Positions 56,167 through 64,000 of a stretch of DNA of 64,000 bases are shown one piece after another. The notes beneath the pieces were generated by a model, which worked only from the letters and a program-made list of their open reading frames with translations, did no database searches and had not been told where the DNA came from. Location: positions 1-64,000 of the forward strand of contig JAUNSK010000019.1 of NCBI GenBank assembly GCA_030539275.1. Direction: 5' to 3'. Position 1 is the stretch's first letter. Each line of letters begins with the position of its first letter. This DNA comes from Oscillospiraceae bacterium. GTDB taxonomy: Bacteria; Bacillota; Clostridia; Oscillospirales; Ruminococcaceae. The position numbers were made by a program, and so were the translations under genes.

Positions 56167-56604
56167 ATGAATATTTTAGAATTAGCTTTAATGCCTCTGC
56201 TTATTTTATGCATTATTTCACTGCCTTTTATTGCTGCTTTCCGCAAGAAGAAATCAGCAAAAACAACAAGAAATGCGATTATCCTTAACCTTTGTTCTTT
56301 CTTTGCTGTACTCGCACTTGCAGTTATTTTCCCTATCGGCGGATTTATCAGTGCAGATGCGGCTGAAGCTGCTGTGTCAGTATCAGGATCAAGTTTAGGT
56401 CTTGGCTATCTTGCTGCTGCTCTTTCAGTAGGACTTGGTTCAATAGGATGCGGAATTGCCGTTGCATCAGGTGCTCCGGCTGCTATCGGCGCTGTTGCTG
56501 AAGAACCTAAGTCATTCGCAAAATCACTTATCTTCGTTGCTCTTGGTGAAGGTGTTGCATTGTATGGATTTATTATTGCTTTCATGATCATAGGAAAGCT
56601 TTAA
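56167..56604 (+). CDS. ntpK: V-type ATPase subunit K (rotor ring)
   Basis: 145 aa with four membrane helices, two hairpins. Only the second hairpin has an ion-binding carboxylate, Glu128 in VALGEGVALYG. The position that is Gln in Na+-type relatives (GIAQ) reads GIAV (Val99), and the residue after Glu128 is Gly, so the Na+ ligand set is incomplete, suggesting H+ coupling (inference). The first hairpin lacks the usual glycine-rich pattern and carries a basic loop RKKKSAKTTR. Confidence 0.9.
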   Translation: MNILELALMPLLILCIISLPFIAAFRKKKSAKTTRNAIILNLCSFFAVLALAVIFPIGGFISADAAEAAVSVSGSSLGLGYLAAALSVGLGSIGCGIAVASGAPAAIGAVAEEPKSFAKSLIFVALGEGVALYGFIIAFMIIGKL

Positions 56605-56628
56605 TTCTTAAGACAGGGGACAAAAACC

Positions 56629-56937
56629 ATGAAATTTTTTCTTATAAGTGATAACATCGATACACTCATGGGGATGAGACTGGGCGGTATTGAGGGAACG
56701 CTCGCTCATGAAAAGGATGAGGTCAGGGCGGCTCTTGAAAAGGCAATGTGTGACCGCGATGTTGCAGTGGTTCTTATCACACAGAAACTTGTAAATGAAT
56801 CTGAACAGATGGTATATGACCTCAAGCTGAACAGAAGATATCCTCTTATACTTGAAATACCAGACAGACATGGTTCATCCCATATATCAACATCCATCTC
56901 TAAGTATGTCCGCGAAGCGATCGGCATCAGGATATAG
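56629..56937 (+). CDS. V-type ATPase subunit F
   Basis: 102-aa small Rossmann-like rotor subunit (FFLISDNIDTLMGMRLGGIE, RDVAVVLITQKLV). Position between K and E matches other bacterial V-type operons. ATG at 56629 has GACAGGGG upstream. Confidence 0.9.
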   Translation: MKFFLISDNIDTLMGMRLGGIEGTLAHEKDEVRAALEKAMCDRDVAVVLITQKLVNESEQMVYDLKLNRRYPLILEIPDRHGSSHISTSISKYVREAIGIRI

Positions 56938-56990
56938 CAGATGGATGTCTGCTTTTATAAAGATACTACCCAGAAAGGAATAATGGATTC

Positions 56991-57566
56991 ATGACAGATA
57001 CTAACCTTAACGGATTTATAGATGCGGTTAATCTTGAAGTCAATAAACAGATCGAGGATATTCTTTCTCAGGCAAATAAAAAGAAAAGCGAAAAAATAGA
57101 ACAGGCAGAAAATGATATCCTCAACAAATCATACGTTCAGATTAAAACCGCTGTAACCCAGCTTCAGGCTGAAAGCAAAATGAAAATTTCAAAGGCAGAG
57201 CAGGAAAGCAGGATCAGGGTTCTGACACACAGGGAAGAGCTTGTCAGAAAGATATTTGCAAATGTTGAAGAGCAGATAAAAGAGTTTGTACGATCAGACA
57301 ATTATAAGGATTATCTTATTAATCTTATCAAAAAGGAAACTATCGAAAACGGAGCAGTTATATTTATCAAGCCTGATGATATGAAATATGAAAAGATACT
57401 TAAATCATACATTGAAGCTGAGTGTGAATTCAAAGAAGATAAAACTATTAAGTACGGCGGTCTTTCAGTTTACAGTGAATCCTCAAGCGTGCTTAAAAAT
57501 ATGACAATAGACAGTCTTCTTGAGGATGAAAAGAAAAACTTCAGTTCCAAATATAAGCTCGCATAA
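56991..57566 (+). CDS. ntpE: V-type ATPase subunit E
   Basis: 191 aa; long N-terminal charged helix and a globular C-terminal part (LIKKETIENGAVIFIKPDD). Peripheral stalk partner of the coiled-coil subunit. ATG follows AGAAAGGAA. Confidence 0.88.
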   Translation: MTDTNLNGFIDAVNLEVNKQIEDILSQANKKKSEKIEQAENDILNKSYVQIKTAVTQLQAESKMKISKAEQESRIRVLTHREELVRKIFANVEEQIKEFVRSDNYKDYLINLIKKETIENGAVIFIKPDDMKYEKILKSYIEAECEFKEDKTIKYGGLSVYSESSSVLKNMTIDSLLEDEKKNFSSKYKLA

Positions 57567-57586
57567 AAAATCAGGAGGTGAAAGAC

Positions 57587-59377
57587 TTGGACAGCAGTAC
57601 AAAAAATGTCGTGTTTTCCATTAACGGTCCGGTTGTCAAGGTGAAGGATACTAAAGATTTTTCAATGCTTGAAATGGTATACGTGGGAAACAAGCGGCTC
57701 ATAGGCGAGGTTATCGGAATAACCAGTGAATTTACAACTATTCAGGTTTATGAAACTACAACAGGTCTGTATGTCGGTGAACCGGTGTATACAACAGGAG
57801 CACCAATGTGTGCGGTATTGGGCCCGGGAATAATTTCAAACATATTTGACGGGATTGAGCGTCCGCTCAGACAGATAGCTGAAGTTTCCGGAGGAGCATT
57901 TATTTCTGAAGGTGCAACGGTAAATGCACTTGATACTGAGAAGAAATATGATGTAACAGTAAAGGCAGAGGTGGGACAGTTTCTGTCAGGCGGAGAGGTC
58001 TATGCTGAGTGTCAGGAGACACCGGTAATAAGACATTACTGCATGGTATCGCCGCTGTTGTCCGGAGAAGTTGTAAGCGTTTCACCGAGCGGTGAATATT
58101 CACTTAACGATACGATCTGTACTATAAAAAATGAAAACGGTGAAGAAATACCTCTTACACTTTGTCAGAAGTGGCCGATAAGAAAATCACGTCCTGTTTC
58201 GAACAGAATGCCTATAACAAGGCCTCTGATCACAGGACAGAGAATAATAGACACTATCCTTCCGATAGCCAAGGGCGGAACGGCAGCTATACCCGGAGGT
58301 TTCGGAACAGGAAAGACTATGACACAGCATCAGCTTGCCAAGTGGTGTGATGCGGATATTATCGTATATATCGGATGCGGTGAGCGTGGAAACGAAATGA
58401 CACAGGTTCTTGAGGAATTTTCAGAACTTATAGATCCTAAGACAGACAGACCGCTTACAGACAGGACAGTTCTGATCGCAAATACATCAAACATGCCTGT
58501 TGCTGCAAGAGAAGCATCAATATATACCGGTATCACACTTGCTGAATATTATCGTGATATGGGTTATCATATAGCTATCATGGCTGACTCAACATCAAGA
58601 TGGGCTGAAGCACTCAGAGAGATTTCTGGACGTCTTGAAGAAATGCCGGCAGAAGAAGGATTTCCGGCTTATCTTCCTTCAAGACTTTCAGAGTTCTATG
58701 AAAGAGCCGGTTATGTTGAGACTCTGTCACACAAGGAAGGTTCAGTTACAGTTATCGGTGCGGTATCTCCTCAGGGTTCTGACTTCTCCGAGCCTGTAAC
58801 CCAGAACACCAAAAGATTTGTCCGCTGTTTCTGGACACTTGACAAGTCTCTTGCATATGCCAGACATTATCCTGCAATCAACTGGACTACAAGCTATAGT
58901 GAATATACCGAAGATCTTGCAGATTTTTATATCAAGAATGCAGGTCATGATTTTATGCAGTGCAGACAGGAGATCTCAAATATTCTGACAGAGGAAAACA
59001 AACTGATGGAGATCGTAAAGCTCATCGGTTCTGATGTTCTTCCTGATGATCAGAAGCTTACTATAGAGATAGCCAGAGTTGTCAGAGTAGGTTTTCTTCA
59101 GCAGAATGCATATCATAAGGATGATACGTTTGTACCTCTTACAAAACAGCTGCTGATGATGAAGGCGATCCTTCATCTGTACAATGAATCAAAGAAATGT
59201 ATAGCAAACGGTATTCCGGTAGCAACGATAGTTGGTTCAGGCCTTTTTGAGAAGGTAATAAAGATCAAGTATGATATTCCCAATGATAAGCCTGAGCTGT
59301 TTGATAACTATACAAAAGAGATAACGGATGTACTGAAAAGGCTTAATACACCAAATGATCAGGGAGGTTTACAATGA
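57587..59377 (+). CDS. ntpA: V-type ATPase catalytic subunit A
   Basis: 596 aa. Catalytic P-loop GGFGTGKT near residue 235, the non-homologous insert region at 100-200, [11 protein letters not shown] and [29 protein letters not shown] blocks, all intact. Start TTG 57587 follows AGGAGG by 8 bases; GTG 57578 is inside that site. Overlaps ntpB by 4 bases (ATGA). Confidence 0.95.
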   Translation: MDSSTKNVVFSINGPVVKVKDTKDFSMLEMVYVGNKRLIGEVIGITSEFTTIQVYETTTGLYVGEPVYTTGAPMCAVLGPGIISNIFDGIERPLRQIAEVSGGAFISEGATVNALDTEKKYDVTVKAEVGQFLSGGEVYAECQETPVIRHYCMVSPLLSGEVVSVSPSGEYSLNDTICTIKNENGEEIPLTLCQKWPIRKSRPVSNRMPITRPLITGQRIIDTILPIAKGGTAAIPGGFGTGKTMTQHQLAKWCDADIIVYIGCGERGNEMTQVLEEFSELIDPKTDRPLTDRTVLIANTSNMPVAAREASIYTGITLAEYYRDMGYHIAIMADSTSRWAEALREISGRLEEMPAEEGFPAYLPSRLSEFYERAGYVETLSHKEGSVTVIGAVSPQGSDFSEPVTQNTKRFVRCFWTLDKSLAYARHYPAINWTTSYSEYTEDLADFYIKNAGHDFMQCRQEISNILTEENKLMEIVKLIGSDVLPDDQKLTIEIARVVRVGFLQQNAYHKDDTFVPLTKQLLMMKAILHLYNESKKCIANGIPVATIVGSGLFEKVIKIKYDIPNDKPELFDNYTKEITDVLKRLNTPNDQGGLQ

Positions 59378-60771
59378 GTCTTCAATATATGGGTCTTAGC
59401 GAGATTAATGGTCCTCTGGTTGTTCTGGATCATGTCAAGGGTGTAGCATATGATGAGGTTGCGGATATAAAGCTCGAAGACGGAACTGAGCGAATAGGAA
59501 GAGTCGTTGAAATATCCGGAGAAAAGGTGGTCCTGCAGGTTTTCGAGGGCACAAAGGAACTTTCACTTAAAAATACAAAGACAACATTTACAGGCAAGCC
59601 TCTTGAAATACCTCTTTCAAGGGATATTCTCGGCAGAGTTTTCAATGGCGCAGGTAAGCCTGTTGACGGACTCGGATATATCTATCCGGAAAAATTTGCA
59701 GATATAAACGGAAAACCGCTCAATCCTGTATCAAGAACATATCCGAGAAATTATATTAAAACAGGTATTTCTTCAATTGACTGTCTTATGACGCTTATCC
59801 GCGGCCAGAAGCTGCCGATATTTTCAGGATCAGGACTTTCACACAACAAGCTTGCTGTCCAGATCGTCAGACAGGCCCAGATAGCTGATGACAGCGGTCA
59901 GGAATTTGCAGTAGTATTCGGTGCAATGGGTGTTAAGCACGACGTTGCAGATTACTTTAAAAGAAGCTTTGAAGAAAGCGGTGTTCTACAGAACGTTGTA
60001 ATGTTTATGAATCTTGCAAATGATCCTATCATCGAGCGTATTCTTACACCAAGATGTGCACTGACTGCTGCTGAATATCTCGCATATGAAAAGAATATGC
60101 ACATACTTGTAATACTGACTGATATGACTTCTTATGCAGAAGCACTGCGTGAATTCAGTTCATCAAAGGGTGAGATCCCAGGCAGAAAAGGTTATCCCGG
60201 ATATCTGTATTCAGATCTTGCTTCAATGTATGAGAGAGCCGGTGTAATCAAGGGATCAACAGGCAGTGTTACACAGATACCGATCCTTACTATGCCTAAT
60301 GATGATATCACTCATCCGGTCCCTGATCTTACAGGATACATTACTGAAGGACAGATAGTTCTTGACAGAAGTCTGGATCAGACGGGAATATATCCGCCTA
60401 TCGACGTTCTTCCGTCACTTTCAAGACTTATGAAAGACGGAATAGGTGAGGGATATACAAGAGCTGACCATTCATCAGTAGCAAACCAGCTGTTTGCCTG
60501 CTATGCAAAGGTACAGGATGCCCGTTCACTCTCAGCCGTTATCGGTGAAGAGGAACTCAGCGATATAGACAAGAAGTATCTTGAGTTCGGTGTAGCGTTT
60601 GAAAAATACTTTATCAATCAGGGATTTGAGGAGAACAGAACAATAGAGCAGACACTGGATCTTGGATGGAATCTTCTTTCCCTTCTGCCTGAATCAGAGC
60701 TTGACCGTATTGATGAAACTCTCCTTAAGCAAAAATACAATCCGGAAGCCGCAAAAAGATTTAATGATTAA
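59374..60771 (+). CDS. ntpB: V-type ATPase subunit B
   Basis: 465 aa non-catalytic partner of A, with the degenerate P-loop [11 protein letters not shown] and blocks [16 protein letters not shown] and [19 protein letters not shown]. Its ATG overlaps the A-subunit stop. Confidence 0.95.
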   Translation: MSLQYMGLSEINGPLVVLDHVKGVAYDEVADIKLEDGTERIGRVVEISGEKVVLQVFEGTKELSLKNTKTTFTGKPLEIPLSRDILGRVFNGAGKPVDGLGYIYPEKFADINGKPLNPVSRTYPRNYIKTGISSIDCLMTLIRGQKLPIFSGSGLSHNKLAVQIVRQAQIADDSGQEFAVVFGAMGVKHDVADYFKRSFEESGVLQNVVMFMNLANDPIIERILTPRCALTAAEYLAYEKNMHILVILTDMTSYAEALREFSSSKGEIPGRKGYPGYLYSDLASMYERAGVIKGSTGSVTQIPILTMPNDDITHPVPDLTGYITEGQIVLDRSLDQTGIYPPIDVLPSLSRLMKDGIGEGYTRADHSSVANQLFACYAKVQDARSLSAVIGEEELSDIDKKYLEFGVAFEKYFINQGFEENRTIEQTLDLGWNLLSLLPESELDRIDETLLKQKYNPEAAKRFND

Positions 60772-60783
60772 GGAGCTGATCTG

Positions 60784-61413
60784 ATGGCAGAACAAATCTT
60801 TCCTACAAAAGGCAATCTGATCAAAGCCAAAAAGAATCTTGCTCTATCTAAACTCGGCTACGAGCTGATGGACAGAAAGAGAAATATCCTGATACGTGAG
60901 CTGATGCAGCTGGTCGACAGTGCTAATGAGATACGAGGCTCTATTGAGCAGACATATCTTGAAGCATATGATGCACTTCAGGAGGCAAATATCACTCTGG
61001 GTGTCGTAGAAAAGTTTGCAAGTGCAGTTCCAGTAGAGAATTCTCTCTGCGTCAAGTATCGCAGTGTAATGGGTGTTGAAATACCTATGGTCGATATCGG
61101 TAAGGGAATTCCGGTCGTACCATATGGCTTTTACGAGACAAATTCAGAGCTTGATAAGGCATATATGCTTTTTTCAAAGGTTAAGTTCATGACTGCATCA
61201 CTTGCTGAGGTAGAAAACAGCATATACAGACTTGCAGCAGCGATCAAGAAAACACAGAAGCGTGCAAATGCACTCAAAAATATACTTATTCCCAAGTTCG
61301 CCGGCATTTCAAAGTTTATTACAGACAGCCTTGAAGAAAAGGAAAGAGAAGAATTCTCAAGACTCAAGGTTATCAAGAGACAGAAGGCTGTCAAGGCTTA
61401 CAGGAAGAAATAA
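60784..61413 (+). CDS. ntpD: V-type ATPase subunit D
   Basis: 209-aa central shaft with long N- and C-terminal helices (TKGNLIKAKKNLALSKLGYE; KRANALKNILIPKF). Last gene of the operon. ATG follows AAGGAGCTG. Confidence 0.93.
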   Translation: MAEQIFPTKGNLIKAKKNLALSKLGYELMDRKRNILIRELMQLVDSANEIRGSIEQTYLEAYDALQEANITLGVVEKFASAVPVENSLCVKYRSVMGVEIPMVDIGKGIPVVPYGFYETNSELDKAYMLFSKVKFMTASLAEVENSIYRLAAAIKKTQKRANALKNILIPKFAGISKFITDSLEEKEREEFSRLKVIKRQKAVKAYRKK

Positions 61414-61428
61414 AAGAGCAGAAATAAT

Positions 61429-61480
61429 AAAAAGCTGTATCGGACATACTTCATTAAGAAGTGACTGATACAGCTTTTTT
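61429..61480. terminator. Terminator between V-ATPase operon and prfC
   Basis: AAAAAGCTGTATC (61429-61441) pairs with GATACAGCTTTTT (61467-61479), with an inner ACTT/AAGT hairpin; T-run and A-run make it work on both strands. Confidence 0.88.
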
Positions 61481-61510
61481 ATATGCATATAAATAATAAT
61501 ATTTTATAGA

Positions 61511-63112
61511 TTACAGCTCAGCCTTACCAAACTCACTGAGTTTAAGTTTTTCGTTCTTTTCAAGTGCCCATCTGATATTCCATTCACTTGTGAAGAGGAG
61601 CAGGTAGTTGTTCTTGAAGTCCTGAACAATTTTTGTATCACTTGTGAGTGTGAGCTTATGGAGGTCTTCAAAGTCCTCAGCATTGTCTATCCATCTGATA
61701 TACTCATAAGAAAGATTTTCTCTTCTTATTTCAACATTGTATTCATTTTTAAGTCTGTATTCGAGAACTTCAAACTGAAGCATGCCGACAACTCCGACTA
61801 TAACTTCCTCATAGCCTGAATAAGGTTCAGTAAATATCTGAATAGCACCTTCCTGGACGATCTGATTGATTCCCTTCATGAACTGTTTGCGCTTGAAGGT
61901 ATCTGTGCACGATACTCTTGCAAAATGTTCAGGTGCAAATGTCGGGATCCCATGATATTTAAACTTGTCTCCCGGAGTAGTTAATGTGTCACCTATTGAA
62001 AAAATGCCCGGGTCAAATACACCAATAATATCTCCGGCGTATGCCTCCTGAATAATTTCACGCTCCTGAGCCATAAGCTGCTGAGGCTGTGAGAGACGCA
62101 TTTTCTTGTTTCCCTGGACATGAAATACTTCAGTGTCACGTTCAAATCTGCCGCTGCAGATGCGCATAAATGCAATACGGTCTCTGTGTGCTTTATTCAT
62201 ATTTGCCTGGATCTTGAATACGAACGCTGAAAATCTTTCATTGAAAGGATCAATTTCTCCGTCAGAGGAGATTCTTGCAAGCGGAGGAGGTGTCATCTGG
62301 AGGAACTTTTCGAGAAATGGTTCAACACCGAAGTTTGTCAGGGCGCTGCCGAAGAATACAGGGGACAGCTTTCCCTTCTGTACAGCATCTATGTCAAATT
62401 CTTCACTGGCACCGTCAAGAAGTTCTACATCGTCAACAATATTTCTGTAGTTTTCTTCGCCAAGTATGTCTGCAAGCTCAGGGTCGTTAAGATCAGCCTC
62501 ACGTGCTTCAACTTCCTTGTGACCACCGTTGGCAGTAAAGGAGATTATGGCTTTCTTTTCTCTGTCATAGACACCCTTGAATGATTTTCCGGAGCCGATA
62601 GGCCAGTTTACAGGGTATGTGTTTATGCCAAGTTCATTTTCTATCTGATCAAGAAGATCAAAAGGATTTCTTGATTCACGGTCCATTTTATTGATAAAAG
62701 TAAAGATCGGAATTCCTCTCATTACACAGACCTTAAAAAGTTTACGAGTCTGGTTTTCAACACCCTTGGATGCATCTATTACCATAACTGCAGAATCAGC
62801 AGCCATAAGTGTTCTGTAAGTATCCTCGGAGAAGTCCTGATGTCCCGGTGTATCAAGAATATTTATACAGTATCCGCTGTAGTTGAACTGCATAACTGAT
62901 GACGATACTGAGATACCTCTCTGTTTTTCGATCTCCATCCAGTCAGATACTGCATGACGATCTGATTTTTTTCCTTTTACAGTTCCGGCTTCATTTATTG
63001 CTCCTCCGTAGAGCAGAAATTTTTCTGTAAGCGTTGTTTTACCTGCATCAGGATGTGATATAATAGCAAACGTTCTGCGGCGTTCAATTTCGCTTTTTAT
63101 GCTGGGATTCAA
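61511..63112 (-). CDS. prfC: Peptide chain release factor 3
   Basis: 533-aa translational GTPase. G1 SHPDAGKTTL, G2 region KQRGISVSSSV, G3 DTPGHQDF and G4 NKMDRESR are intact; length and the C-terminal domains fit RF3 rather than EF-G. It recycles RF1 and RF2 after peptide release. TTG start at 63112 follows GGAGGA by 6 bases. Single-gene unit. Confidence 0.95.
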   Translation of the reverse strand: MNPSIKSEIERRRTFAIISHPDAGKTTLTEKFLLYGGAINEAGTVKGKKSDRHAVSDWMEIEKQRGISVSSSVMQFNYSGYCINILDTPGHQDFSEDTYRTLMAADSAVMVIDASKGVENQTRKLFKVCVMRGIPIFTFINKMDRESRNPFDLLDQIENELGINTYPVNWPIGSGKSFKGVYDREKKAIISFTANGGHKEVEAREADLNDPELADILGEENYRNIVDDVELLDGASEEFDIDAVQKGKLSPVFFGSALTNFGVEPFLEKFLQMTPPPLARISSDGEIDPFNERFSAFVFKIQANMNKAHRDRIAFMRICSGRFERDTEVFHVQGNKKMRLSQPQQLMAQEREIIQEAYAGDIIGVFDPGIFSIGDTLTTPGDKFKYHGIPTFAPEHFARVSCTDTFKRKQFMKGINQIVQEGAIQIFTEPYSGYEEVIVGVVGMLQFEVLEYRLKNEYNVEIRRENLSYEYIRWIDNAEDFEDLHKLTLTSDTKIVQDFKNNYLLLFTSEWNIRWALEKNEKLKLSEFGKAEL

Positions 63113-63135
63113 AACAATTCCTCCGTTTTCATATT

Positions 63136-63164
63136 AGTATTTCATAAATACGCTGTCTTTTCAA
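63136..63164 (-). promoter_or_regulatory. Possible promoter of prfC
   Basis: Minus strand TTGAAA (plus 63159-63164), 17-base spacer, AATACT (plus 63136-63141); the -10 is weak. Confidence 0.5.
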
Positions 63165-63212
63165 TTTTACCATATTATTTGCGATGATGCAAGGAAAATT
63201 CGAAAAATACGC

Positions 63213-63249
63213 AGCAAAAAAGCTGCATCCGTATTCTGAATGCAGCTTT
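63213..63249 (-). terminator. Terminator of the PPIase-like gene
   Basis: On the minus strand AAAGCTGCAT pairs with ATGCAGCTTT and TTTT follows. Confidence 0.85.
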
Positions 63250-63262
63250 GATATTTATTTTT

Positions 63263-64000
63263 TTACTGAGCAGTCGTCTCTGCAGTAGTCTGGTCAGCAG
63301 CTTCTTCAGTCTGTGGCTGATCCTGTGCTTCTTCTGATTGTTTGAGTATTTCACTGTCAACACCTGCATAGTCAATTTTGATTTCATTATAATCAGGTGA
63401 ACTTATTACCTTCATATCTGACTGCAGTGAAGTGTATAATTGCTGATATCTGGTGTTGTAAGGGTATTGTTCGCTGCCCATGAAGAGGTTAATGATATTT
63501 TTATTTATATAATCCTCATCAAAAGGAAGCTTCTGAACTATATAGTATGTAGAGTTGGATGAAACAGGCTCACTGTACTGATTATCACTTATCTTGCTCA
63601 GTGCATCGTCCAGGACACTGTTATAATTCTGAGCTACAACACTTGCAGGTAAATAAAATCCTACATATGTTCCGTCATCATTAACAGGTGAGTTATTTTC
63701 CTGACTGTATTTTGTAATTAGATTATCGAATGATTCGCCTGCATCAAGTCTCTGTTTAATAATATTCATTAATTCCGGAATTGCTGCAGCAAGACCGTCC
63801 TTGTCGATCTTTTTAGCAAGACCGTTGAGCTTATCAATTACAGCTTTCTCTTCATCAGTGTAAGTAAGATCCGGATTCAGAGTATAGAAGTCTTTTGGAA
63901 TATCTGTAGGATCATTGTTCTCATCAACCTCATAGTGAATCTTCGGACTAACACCTATTAACTTGAAATGATCATAATCTTTCAGATAGTTTTCTCTGAA
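63263..64000 (-). CDS. PrsA/SurA-like foldase, 3' part (cut by window edge)
   Basis: The frame stays open to base 64000, giving at least 245 residues; the start is outside the window. The part from about 63769 down has parvulin-like elements (LDAGESFDNLITKYSQENN, VLDDALSKISDNQYSEPV, TYYIVQKL), so it probably belongs to the PpiC/foldase group that folds secreted proteins outside the membrane. The end is a Gln/Glu/Thr-rich low-complexity tail. The missing N-terminus would show whether it is a lipoprotein, as most PrsA are. The domain is divergent, so catalytic activity is uncertain. Confidence 0.7.
   Translation of the reverse strand, partial: FRENYLKDYDHFKLIGVSPKIHYEVDENNDPTDIPKDFYTLNPDLTYTDEEKAVIDKLNGLAKKIDKDGLAAAIPELMNIIKQRLDAGESFDNLITKYSQENNSPVNDDGTYVGFYLPASVVAQNYNSVLDDALSKISDNQYSEPVSSNSTYYIVQKLPFDEDYINKNIINLFMGSEQYPYNTRYQQLYTSLQSDMKVISSPDYNEIKIDYAGVDSEILKQSEEAQDQPQTEEAADQTTAETTAQ

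Overview
The window reads as chromosome from an anaerobic, low-GC Gram-positive fibre degrader of the Ruminococcus type, most like R. flavefaciens. Two large secreted polysaccharide-degrading enzymes (a PL11 rhamnogalacturonan lyase and a GH74 xyloglucanase) end in type I dockerins, which points to a cellulosome. Other signs are strong AGGAGG-type ribosome binding sites, consensus sigma-A promoters with 16-17 base spacers, frequent TTG starts, a T-box leader, and ferredoxin-linked 2-oxoacid metabolism. The species call is inference. No rRNA, tRNA, CRISPR, IS element or phage gene was seen.

Layout: (1) 1-5080, minus strand: a T-box controlled operon iorA-iorB-paaK-add, whose pathway logic suits making aromatic amino acids from arylacetates. 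(2) 5.1-9.7 kb: an ABC-F ATPase, a DUF421 membrane protein and a GGDEF-EAL protein. (3) 9.8-16.5 kb: a tight six-gene operon (FAD dehydrogenase, HpcH/CitE-like aldolase, TRSP phosphoribosyltransferase, StiP-family phosphoribosyltransferase, HAD phosphatase, uridine-kinase-like protein). It resembles the nucleoside-like metabolite module known from tellurium-resistance (Ter) loci, but no Ter gene is present here. One gene appears to start at ATA. (4) 16.5-22.5 kb: MATE exporter, small unknown protein, MOP flippase, LUD-domain protein, MetY. (5) 22.8-29.5 kb: a complete F-type ATP synthase operon with a two-carboxylate, Na+-type c subunit. (6) 29.6-39.2 kb: the fibre-degradation region, with a LacI-like/degenerate-GGDEF/AraC regulator, dockerin PL11, a FIST-GGDEF protein and dockerin GH74. 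(7) 39.5-44.8 kb: SMI1/KNR4 protein, a DUF2520 reductase-like protein, panB, panC, panD and coaBC; panD and coaBC are separated by 348 bases flanked by 21-base direct repeats. (8) 45.1-51 kb: small housekeeping or unknown genes, a cell-wall amidase and a second regulator of the same rare architecture. (9) 51-61.5 kb: an ACT-domain/DUF711 pair followed without a visible terminator by a nine-gene V-type ATPase operon (G/H-C-I-K-F-E-A-B-D). (10) 61.5-64 kb, minus strand: prfC and the 3' part of a foldase/PPIase-like gene cut by the window edge.

The main biological themes are energy coupling by two complete rotary ATPases whose c/K subunits suggest different ions, plant cell-wall degradation under unusual sugar-sensing regulators, c-di-GMP signalling, pantothenate/CoA synthesis, and an orphan phosphoribosyltransferase operon that is the best candidate for an undescribed pathway.
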